Source: Synechococcus sp. M44_DOE_062 (lineage in GTDB: Bacteria > Cyanobacteriota > Cyanobacteriia > Thermostichales > Thermostichaceae). Taken from it: a stretch of DNA of 64,000 nucleotides. Below are positions 53,386 to 61,700 of the stretch, in pieces (the first letter of the stretch is position 1; each line of letters starts with the position of its first letter). Below the pieces are notes generated by a model that did not search any database, had not been told where the DNA came from, and worked only from the letters and a program-made list of their open reading frames with translations. The DNA lies in NCBI GenBank assembly GCA_015295985.1, contig DVDX01000017.1, positions 1 to 64,000 on the forward strand. The letters are read 5' to 3'. The position numbers and the translations under genes were made by a program.

Positions 53386-54957
53386 ATGGAGACGGTTGGG
53401 ATCGTTCCCGCTAGCGGCGCGGAGCACTTTCTGCAGGAATTGCTCCACCAAGCCGGGATCCAGCCGCAACTGGCCCAGGGATCCCTGGAGGGGGTGCGGG
53501 TCTGGGGGCTATGTGCTGACTCGCGCCAAGTGCAGGCCGGGGATCTCTTCTTGGGGATGCCGGGATCCCGCGTAGATGGAGGTGGCTTCGTAGCCCAAGC
53601 CTTGGCGGCAGGAGCAGTGGCTGCCCTGGTCTCCCAGGAGGCGTGGGAGAGCTTGTCTGCTCAAGAGTTGCTGTGGCAGCGGCCTATCCTGCTTGTGCCG
53701 CGCCAGGCTCTCCCCAAGGCCGTGGCCCAAGTGGCGGCAGCCTTCTATGGTTTTCCCGCCCGTCAACTGACCTTGGTGGGAGTAACGGGCACCAACGGCA
53801 AAACCACCACCACCCATCTCATTGAACATTTGATGCAGGCTGCCGGTCGCTCTACCGCTTTGCTGGGCACTCTGTATAATCGCTGGCCCGGCCACAGCGA
53901 AGTGGCCTCCCACACCACCCTTTTTCCCCTGGAACTGCAGCGCAGCCTCAGGGAAGCCCAGAGAGCCGGGGCGGAGGTGGCGGTGATGGAGGTGAGCTCC
54001 CATGCCCTGGCTCAAGATCGGGTGTGGGGGTGTTCCTTTGCCGCTGCCGTCTGGACCAACCTCACCCAGGATCACCTGGACTTTCACCACACCCTGGAGA
54101 ACTACTGGCAGGCCAAGGCCACCCTCTTCCGACAGGAATACCTCCAAGGGCGGGCGGTGATCAATGCCGACGATGCTGGGGGACAGCGGCTTCTGCAAGC
54201 CATCCAACCCTCTCTGGAGCCCTGGGCTTATTCTCTGCAGCCCCTGCAGGGGATCCCCGGCCTCTGGCCCGACCCAGTTCAACTGCACCCCACTGGCCTG
54301 AGCGCAACTCTGCACACCCCTGTGGGCACGTTTGCCGTGGAGGCCCCTCTGGTGGGATCCTTCAACCTTTCCAACTTGCTGGCGGCGGTAGGGGTAGCCC
54401 TGCATTCAGGGATAGCGGTGGAGACCATCCAATCCGCTTTGCCCCACTTTCCAGGGGTGCCGGGGCGGGTGGAGCGAGTGACCCTGCCGGGGCAGGATAT
54501 CGCAGTCATTGTGGACTATGCCCACACCCCCGACGGACTGGAAAACCTGCTTAAGGCCCTACGCTCCCAGGTGCAGGGGCAGCTTATCTGTGTCTTTGGC
54601 TGTGGAGGGGATCGGGATCGGGGCAAACGACCGCAGATGGGCCGCATTGCCGCCACCTGGGCAGATCAGGTGATTGTTACTTCCGACAACCCCCGCACCG
54701 AAGATCCCCAGCAGATCCTGCGGGATATTGTGGCCGGGATCCCTGGATCCCCTAGAGCGGTGGAGGTGGATCGGCGGCAGGCCATTCGTCTGGCCATCCT
54801 CGAAGCCCGGCCAGGGGATACGGTGGTCATTGCTGGCAAAGGCCATGAGGACTACCAGATCCTGGGCACCCAGAAAGTGCATTTCGACGACCGGGAAGAA
54901 GCCCGCGCTGCCCTGGCCCTACGCCTAAACCAACTCCCCCTGAGGGGCCGGGGGTGA
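53386..54957 (+). CDS. murE: UDP-N-acetylmuramoyl-L-alanyl-D-glutamate--2,6-diaminopimelate ligase
   Basis: Adds meso-diaminopimelate to the peptidoglycan precursor. 523 residues from the ATG, which has GGAAGGAG 9-16 bases upstream; GTGs three and two codons earlier are alternatives. The ATP site is LVGVTGTNGKTTTTHLIEHL. The DNPR motif that selects meso-DAP is present (VTSDNPRTEDPQQI), as are FVEAPLV-like and VIVDYAHTPDGLENLL blocks. The N-terminus IVPASGAEHFLQ coincides with a dispersed repeat copy, so part of the N-terminus may derive from it. carA converges 6 bases after the stop. Confidence 0.96.
   Translation: METVGIVPASGAEHFLQELLHQAGIQPQLAQGSLEGVRVWGLCADSRQVQAGDLFLGMPGSRVDGGGFVAQALAAGAVAALVSQEAWESLSAQELLWQRPILLVPRQALPKAVAQVAAAFYGFPARQLTLVGVTGTNGKTTTTHLIEHLMQAAGRSTALLGTLYNRWPGHSEVASHTTLFPLELQRSLREAQRAGAEVAVMEVSSHALAQDRVWGCSFAAAVWTNLTQDHLDFHHTLENYWQAKATLFRQEYLQGRAVINADDAGGQRLLQAIQPSLEPWAYSLQPLQGIPGLWPDPVQLHPTGLSATLHTPVGTFAVEAPLVGSFNLSNLLAAVGVALHSGIAVETIQSALPHFPGVPGRVERVTLPGQDIAVIVDYAHTPDGLENLLKALRSQVQGQLICVFGCGGDRDRGKRPQMGRIAATWADQVIVTSDNPRTEDPQQILRDIVAGIPGSPRAVEVDRRQAIRLAILEARPGDTVVIAGKGHEDYQILGTQKVHFDDREEARAALALRLNQLPLRGRG
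53404..53430 (+). repeat. Short dispersed repeat at the murE N-terminus
   Basis: GTTCCCGCT then AGCGGCGCGGAGCACTTT, a diverged member translated as VPASGAEHF. Confidence 0.6.
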
Positions 54958-54963
54958 GGACAG

Positions 54964-56154
54964 CTACCTCTGGGAGCGGTGCTGCAGCATTAGCTCCACA
55001 AACTCTCGGAAAAGGTGATCGGCATCATGAGGGCCAGGGCTGGCTTCCGGGTGATACTGCACGGAAAACAGGGGCAGGTGACGGTGGCGGATCCCGGCCA
55101 CGGTGCGGTCATTCAAGTTGAGGTAGGTGATTACCACCCCATCGGCAGGGATCGAAGCGGCATCCACCGCAAACCCGTGGTTTTGGCTGGTGATCTCCAC
55201 TTGCTTGTCCAGACCGCAGGGATGGTTCAGGCCCCGGTGGCCAAACTTCAGCTTGTAGGTGGATCCCCCCAGGGCCAAGCTAAGAATCTGGTGGCCTAGG
55301 CAGATCCCAAACAAAGGCTTCCCGGTTTGCAGCAGCGCTTGGGTGGTGCGGATAGCCGTCGTCTCTGCCGCCGGATCCCCTGGCCCATTGGAGAGGAAGA
55401 TCCCATCGGGGTTGTAACTCAAAATCTGCTCCGGGCTGGCATTGGCCGGCAACACCATCACCCGACAGCCATAGCGGGTAAGGCGGCGCAGAATGTTGCG
55501 CTTAACGCCGAAATCCAAGGCCGCCACCCGTAGGGGCGGCTCCGGCACTGGGATCCCTTGGCTGCGCCCATAGTCCCAGTCGGCGGGGGTAGGTTCCAGC
55601 CACTCGTAGGGTTCGGGAGTGGTAACTTCTGCCACCAGGCTCAACCCCTGCATGGAAGGCGCCAGGTGCACCCGCTCCAACAAAACCTGGGGATCCAAAA
55701 TTTCCGTGGAAAGGGCCCCGTTCATCACCCCCTGGGAGCGCAGCCGCCGCGCCAAAGCCCGCGTATCCACCCCGGCAATAGCTGGGATCCCATGCTGTTG
55801 CAGATAGTGGGGGAGGGTGGAAGTGGCCCGCCAAGAGCTGACCAGGCGAGACACATTGCGGGCAATCACCCCTGCTACTTGGGGCCGAGCCGATTCTTCA
55901 TCCAGCTCATTCACTCCGGTATTTCCCAGCTCAGGGCAGGTGAAAGTGACCATCTGCCCCCGGTAGCTGGGATCGGTGATCACCTCCTGGTAGCCGGTCA
56001 TGCCCGTGTTGAACACCACCTCGCCCACTGCCGTGCCCGGCGCCCCAAAAGACCAACCGGCAAAGGAAGCGCCATCCGCCAGCACCAGCAAAGCAGGCTG
56101 ACGAGCCTGCCAAGGGAAAGTTTTTTCCTGAGGGATCAGGGAAGGAGAAGCCAT
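54964..56154 (-). CDS. carA: Carbamoyl-phosphate synthase small (glutaminase) subunit
   Basis: A 396-residue protein that hydrolyses glutamine and feeds ammonia to CarB. The N-terminal CarA domain reads [20 protein letters not shown], then [20 protein letters not shown], then [19 protein letters not shown]. The class I glutaminase has the nucleophile in [20 protein letters not shown] and the His/Glu pair in [18 protein letters not shown]. Length is normal. It starts at ATG 56154, 61 bases downstream of the leftward pseudopilin gene. Confidence 0.97.
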   Translation of the reverse strand: MASPSLIPQEKTFPWQARQPALLVLADGASFAGWSFGAPGTAVGEVVFNTGMTGYQEVITDPSYRGQMVTFTCPELGNTGVNELDEESARPQVAGVIARNVSRLVSSWRATSTLPHYLQQHGIPAIAGVDTRALARRLRSQGVMNGALSTEILDPQVLLERVHLAPSMQGLSLVAEVTTPEPYEWLEPTPADWDYGRSQGIPVPEPPLRVAALDFGVKRNILRRLTRYGCRVMVLPANASPEQILSYNPDGIFLSNGPGDPAAETTAIRTTQALLQTGKPLFGICLGHQILSLALGGSTYKLKFGHRGLNHPCGLDKQVEITSQNHGFAVDAASIPADGVVITYLNLNDRTVAGIRHRHLPLFSVQYHPEASPGPHDADHLFREFVELMLQHRSQR

Positions 56155-56215
56155 GCTCCACCCAAAAACATCGGCTTGACCATCCTACCCTCTTTCAAGA
56201 AGGTTGCAAGGCTAG

Positions 56216-56758
56216 CTAGTCTTCTGCATCTGTTCCACCTGCACAAGCCGGGTCGTTGTCCTTGCGGATAGTGCCTATCAAGGTGCTCACCACCACGCAG
56301 CGGTTCTCTCCCTGGGAGTAGGTGCTGCTGACCACAAAGCGACCCAGTTGACGGGCGCGGCCATCGGATTCAAAAACTGCCTGCCCACCACTGAAGTTGT
56401 TGGCCGCAGTTACAAAATTGTTTAGGCGCACTCGCTGACAGGGGGTGGGTTCATCGCAGAGGCCCTGCTCATCCTGAATGACCAGAGTTGGCACGTTCGG
56501 GTCTGAATTGTCCACCCCCACCACCCAAGCTCGGCCCAGGAGAGAGGCTCTGGCATTGGTGCGGGCAGTGCGCAAGGCTCGCTCCACCCTGTTCTGCGCA
56601 TCCTCTAGCTGGATCCGGGCCCAGATATTGATCCCAGAGGGAACGGCCAGCACAGCCAAGATGCCGATGATGACGATAACCGCCAAGACTTCTATCAGCG
56701 TAAAGCCCTTCGTCTGGGCAGGTGCAATCCGTCTAAATTCGCTCACCGAGGCCAACAT
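56216..56758 (-). CDS. GspH/FimT-like prepilin (HpsD-like)
   Basis: About 180 residues from the ATG giving MLASVSEFRR. A type III-style prepilin motif, KGFTLIEVLAVIVIIGILAV, with cleavage after Gly and the conserved Glu at +5, is followed by a globular C-terminal domain (VVGVDNSDPNVPTLVIQDEQ; two Cys pairs). It is the last of three prepilin genes downstream of an HpsA-like gene. That order resembles hps loci, where pseudopilins act in polysaccharide secretion linked to type IV pili and gliding. Confidence 0.8.
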   Translation of the reverse strand: MLASVSEFRRIAPAQTKGFTLIEVLAVIVIIGILAVLAVPSGINIWARIQLEDAQNRVERALRTARTNARASLLGRAWVVGVDNSDPNVPTLVIQDEQGLCDEPTPCQRVRLNNFVTAANNFSGGQAVFESDGRARQLGRFVVSSTYSQGENRCVVVSTLIGTIRKDNDPACAGGTDAED

Positions 56759-56797
56759 AGGTAGGAATCCCCCTCCGGGCAAGTTAGATGGGCTTGA

Positions 56798-57889
56798 CTA
56801 GGCTTGACGATTAAACACACCACGGGCCAACACCTGAGTTTGCATCGCCGTCAAATACCGCGACACCTGCTCCGCATCAACGCTGGTGGCATCTTGGATG
56901 TAGCGCCGGAACAAACCAGGATTGGAGCGCTCCATAGCGGTTGCCGTGATGGTGACAATCACATCTTGGGGAAGACTTGCGGCGTCACTGCGCCGGACGC
57001 AAACATGGAAGCCCACGTCGTTTTCATTGTTTCCTAGGCCGGAAAAAGTGACACCACTAGGCTTTCCCCCTCCAAAGGCGTAGCCTTGCGGGCAATTCGG
57101 CGCAACCTGCGGACTTCCCTGCCGGCTGCTGAAGATGTTGGAGACCAGAGTTACCAGTCGATTACCTTGATTGCCTGCTTCAGCAATGGGATCTTGGCGA
57201 GCCATAGCTTGCTCAGAGGGCCAAACCAGAAAGCCCTCCCGGTAGGGATCCGGATCCTCGACAAAAAATTGGCTGCGCTCAGTGCATGCGTCATTAAGAG
57301 GTTGCAACTCAAACCTAGCAATGCGCGCGTTGCCCTCCCAGGGGGTGCTGCCGTCTGGGTTACCGGCGTTGTTGTAGTTGCGCCGCAGGTAGTACACAAC
57401 CAAGGTGTAGATGTTGCGGCGGCTGCGAATGTTTTCCCAATCAGATTGGGAAATGCCTGAAGGTCTTTCCTTCAAAGTTACTCGGCCTTCTCGGACTTGT
57501 TGCAACGTCGGAGGGCCTTGATAGCAATCGCGTGGGATTGGGTTCAGCTTCCAAAAGGCGACAACCGGAACGGCACCCTCGGGGCGGTGAATCCAGCCGG
57601 GTGTGTAAAGCTTTTGAATGAGATCTGGCGTTCCGTCTCCGTTGGGCTGTTCTGCATCGTTGTAGATGTAGAGCGCCTCCGCCAGATCTTGCTGGATATA
57701 CTGCATAGCCTGGGTCAGCTCTGCCTGCACCTGGGTGCGCCCTGTCTCTTCCCGATCCACCCGCATGGTTTCAATGACGATCATGCCGGTGGCCAACAGA
57801 AAGATCGAAGCTACCACCAGCGAGACCAAAAGCTCGATAAGGGTAAACCCCGCATTCTTGTAAACCCTGTGGCGAAAAACCTTGAACAT
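56798..57889 (-). CDS. PilW-like prepilin (HpsC-like)
   Basis: A 363-residue protein with the N-terminal prepilin motif NAGFTLIELLVSLVVASIFL at residues 12-31 and a large C-terminal domain. RVDREETGRTQVQAELTQAM and QYIQQDLAEALYIYND match the PilW/HpsC pattern. It lies between HpsB-like and HpsD-like genes on the same strand. A partial dispersed-repeat-like sequence (AAAGGCGTAGCC) occurs near 57075. It is a probable minor pseudopilin processed by PilD. Confidence 0.82.
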   Translation of the reverse strand: MFKVFRHRVYKNAGFTLIELLVSLVVASIFLLATGMIVIETMRVDREETGRTQVQAELTQAMQYIQQDLAEALYIYNDAEQPNGDGTPDLIQKLYTPGWIHRPEGAVPVVAFWKLNPIPRDCYQGPPTLQQVREGRVTLKERPSGISQSDWENIRSRRNIYTLVVYYLRRNYNNAGNPDGSTPWEGNARIARFELQPLNDACTERSQFFVEDPDPYREGFLVWPSEQAMARQDPIAEAGNQGNRLVTLVSNIFSSRQGSPQVAPNCPQGYAFGGGKPSGVTFSGLGNNENDVGFHVCVRRSDAASLPQDVIVTITATAMERSNPGLFRRYIQDATSVDAEQVSRYLTAMQTQVLARGVFNRQA

Positions 57890-57939
57890 AGGAAAACACC
57901 ACCTTTTTGTGAGCCTGCAGGAGGAGCTTACCCATCACT

Positions 57940-58695
57940 TCAAGTCGAGGTAGGGCTTGGGCTGGGCAGCGGGAAGGCATTGCAGTTGTTGGTCGGTGTT
58001 CCACCCCTGGCTTGAACATCGGCCAAAACGGCGCGGCAAACATCCCCTAAATTGGCGGCTAGGTTAATCTCTACAATCGAGCTGGCCATGGGAAACAGCC
58101 AAACATCGGCATTGGCCAAGTTCTGGTTGGCAGAGACCGTCTCGGTTCGCAGCCCAGGAAGAGCCTGCCGAGTGGTTGGGTTAAAGGAAAAGCGGTGGTA
58201 CACCCTCACCCCCAAAAAGAAAGAGCAGGGAACCCCTGGGATGACGGTGTTGTTGCGCCGGTCAATGCATTCCCCGCCCCTATCCCGAAAGGTTTGGATG
58301 AGGTAGATTTCGGGGTTTCGCCCTGGTACTTGAACTTCAGCCAAACGAATGGAGTAGTTGGGGCCAGGGTTGTCCATGTCGGCAGGGGGCGGGGTGTTGC
58401 GCAAGGGGCTTGCCCCAATCCTGGGCAGACGGGCCAACTGAGCTGGGTTCTGGAAAGCGCCTGGGTTGGCGGCCAGTTCCAGGTCAACCAGGGTGCGGAT
58501 GCGATCCACCTCGGCCCGGGCCAGTTGATTGGCCACTTCTATCCGCTCGGTCATGGCCCGCCGATAGGCAATCAGGGTGAGGGCAGGGGCAAGAGCGGCC
58601 ATGGCCAAAGCCACAATGACCACCGAGGCCAAGACCTCAATGAGAGTAAAGCCTTCTGCCTCCAATTGCTGCCGCAAAAGCCGCCACTTTTTCAT
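57940..58695 (-). CDS. PilV-like prepilin (HpsB-like)
   Basis: A 251-residue protein starting MKKWRLLRQQLEAEGFTLIE; GGAGGAGAT directly precedes this ATG, so a six-codon longer start is rejected. Cleavage is expected after EG, leaving FTLIEVLASVVIVALAMAAL. The C-terminal domain has RLAEVQVPGRNPEIYLIQTF and paired Cys. It lies 65 bases downstream of the HpsA-like gene and is probably co-transcribed. Confidence 0.85.
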   Translation of the reverse strand: MKKWRLLRQQLEAEGFTLIEVLASVVIVALAMAALAPALTLIAYRRAMTERIEVANQLARAEVDRIRTLVDLELAANPGAFQNPAQLARLPRIGASPLRNTPPPADMDNPGPNYSIRLAEVQVPGRNPEIYLIQTFRDRGGECIDRRNNTVIPGVPCSFFLGVRVYHRFSFNPTTRQALPGLRTETVSANQNLANADVWLFPMASSIVEINLAANLGDVCRAVLADVQARGGTPTNNCNAFPLPSPSPTST

Positions 58696-58760
58696 ATCTC
58701 CTCCAGCACTCACCCAGATCTGCCCTACCTAGAATCTACCCCTGGCTTGGGAAGTCAATA

Positions 58761-61700
58761 TCAGTTGAACTCATTACAGCCTCCAATCCGAGCGGCGGCC
58801 TGCAGAGGCACGTCTGACTGAGCCTGCAACCCGCAGCGCAACCGCCGCACATACGGATCCTGAGGATCCAGCTCCCGCAAGAACTCGGTGCGGGCATTGG
58901 AGGGGAATTGGAAGCGGGCCGACACCGAGCTGGGACGGCGGGCAATTTGCAGACCCACATCGTAGCCAAAGCGGCGATTGGGCGGGAAGTAGTAGTCGTA
59001 GCCGCGCACAAAGGTTGGATCTTCCACCAAGTTGGGCGGCTCAAAGCTCTGCTGCAGGAAGGGGCCGGTGGCGTAGGTGCTGTAGTTGAGCTGGATCATC
59101 GAGCCGCTGAAGAAGAGGTTGGTATTTCTCCACAGCTCGTTGAGGCGCAGGAAGTTGTGCATGCCGCCGGCAGTTTGACCCAACCGCGAGGGCAAGGTGC
59201 CACTGATGGCAATGGCATTCACCCGCGTTTCCCTGGCCGGCTGGAGCTGCCGGTTTTGGCTGCCATCGTCGCTGCGACGGCGTTGGTTCGGGTCAGTGGA
59301 GGCCAGCTCTTGGAAGCGGGGAATGGGAATGGGCCGACGGGTCACCTCGTCCAGGATCACCCCCAGCACGGGGTTATTGCCCGCAAAGCCGGTGGTGGGT
59401 TGATTGATGTTGAGGGTGTACGGCTCCACATCCACCCAGACCAAGCCACCGTCGTCGCCGCCGTTGCGGTCGATTTGAACTTGGATGGTGTTGCCATTGG
59501 GCTTGACGTAGAAGCACAGGCCGTTGCGGATGTCTTCACGATCATCATTCCCTTTGCTGTCGATTTTGCTGTCGATGTAGTAGCCGTCCGCGTATCTGGA
59601 GTTGGGGGCGTAGCCCTGAGCCGTAGCAGTCTTGTTGACGCGGGCGTAGGGGTTGAGGGCCATTTGCGGCTGAATTTCTAACTGAACGGGGCTGCCGGGA
59701 GGCTCAGAAACCAGATCCAGCCCGAATAGCGGATCCCGATCTAGAATCTCGTCCGGATCCGGCTGCCTGTTGCCGTTTTTGTCTTCAAAGCGCAAAGTGC
59801 TGGGACGGCTGGCACCGGTGTAGGCGGTGTACTTAAAGCGGTCGTTGAAATTGGGTCGAAACACCCCCGGCACCCAGAAGCCGCCGTCGGTGGAAGTGAC
59901 CTTTTCTTCTGAGTCACAGCGAACAGTTCCATTGGGATTGAGCAATCGCCGCCGCAGTTGCTTTGCCCAGTCGTCGCTGCCTACGCCGGGAGTTCCCGCA
60001 ATCGGAGAAGCACCACTCTCGGCAGGGCGGATGCCCGGCTCTTTGCTGGGGTTGGCGATCTCGCTGAAGAGCAGATTGCCCCTCAGTCCGGCGCGGGCAG
60101 CATAGGCCGGCTCGCCAAACATCCAATTGAAGGCCGCCTGCAAGGCCTCGGCAGGGCTAGGCCACTTGGGCGGCTTGGGCACCCCGGCTTTCACCTCCAG
60201 CACCGGAGAAAGCTCCGGCTGCAGAGCAATGGTTACGCCTTCGGCAGGAGCGGCAGCCACTGTGTTTACGCTGAGGGTCTCCGGCTCCGGATCCGCTTGG
60301 ATTTCCCAGACAGGGCGCAGATCCACTGTGTTGGGCTTGGCTGCCATCCATTCGCCCAGAGGGCTCTCGGAAGGCGCTTCTGGGGCAAAAGTGCTGGGCC
60401 CGCAAGGCCTGCCTTGACAGGTTAAAGATCGTGTCTCCGTTTTGGTGGCCTGGCAGGTGGGGCTGCTGGTATTGTCAATGCGGGTGCCCGTCCGGGTTTG
60501 GGTAAACGTTCTGGTTGTGCCACAGGCAATCTGGTCGATGACCTCATCGCAACTGGCCGGCGACCAAGGTCCCCAGTTGTAGTTGCAAGTTTGCGGGCAG
60601 GTAACCGTTTGGGTTTGCTGCCTGGTGGTGGTTCCGCAGATCGAGGTGCAGGTCTCAGTGCGGGTTTGGGTTATCGTCTGGCCACCGTTGGCCACCGTGC
60701 ACTGAGGAGTCCAGCCTGTATCGGTGCAGGTAGCATCCGGAGGTTGGCAGGTGATGGTTTGGGTTTGGGTTTCGGTGAAGGGGCTTTGGCTGGTACAAAG
60801 CGGCGTTACCAGGCGGCTGCGGGTTTGGGTAATGGTGGCTCTGCTGCACTGCTGCTGCTGGGTACACGAAGGCGACCAATTCGACCAAGACCCGTAGCTG
60901 TACTGAGGGGAACAGGTAATCTCTCGGGTTTGCGGCGGCGGCGGGGTGCCAGGGCAACCGGCAGGCAAGGTGGCCGTTTTGGTTTGAGTGATGTTGGTGG
61001 CCACACAGATGTCGCTCCGACATGGAGGATTCCAGTCTGTCCAGATGGGATCGCAGTTGAGGGTGACTTTGCAGTACCGCTGGTTGTCTTCCAGAGGTAT
61101 AGTCGGATCCGGCTGGCAAGGCTTGTTGACCGGCATCAGCGGCTTCAGGTATCGCAGGTCGTAGTCTTCCCACTCGCTGTCATCGCGGGTGGCAAAGCGC
61201 AGCCGAGCATTGCCGGTATTTTCGTAAGTTTGGATCTCTATCAAGTAGGGCGAGGACTTGTTTGGATCCGCGCACTCCAGATCCAATCGCAGGGCAACCT
61301 CGTTGCTGCCGCTATCCTGCCAGGCTTCGGCCCCTGCCGCGTTTGGCCCTAGGCTGAGGTTAGTGCCCCTCCAAACGGCATCGAGTCTAAAGGTGGCATC
61401 GGAGCCGTCCCGCCGCCGAATGATCAGCCGCACGCCATCGTCGCCCTCGAAAATGCGGTAGGTCTGCAGGCCCGGCCAACGGGGATACAGCTCCCCTACC
61501 CAGCGCACCACGAAGAAGTCGTTGCCGTTGTTGTTGCCATTCGGCCCTCCCCCACTTCTACGCCGCCAGCAGGAACGCCAGAAGTTGATGAAGTGACTCG
61601 GGAAGTTGAGGTCATCTGCATCGGTCGGCTGATTGTTGCCATCGGGCTCCCCACAACTGGGCATCCAAAACCAATCGCCGCGATCCCGCCGATCAGGGCT

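Noticed and set aside
60400-61060. Repetitive Thr/Gln/Cys segment as a possible CRISPR or simple repeat
   Set aside because: Repeat units are protein-level, irregular in length and part of a continuous reading frame; no direct DNA repeats with spacers. No CRISPR array was seen anywhere in the window.
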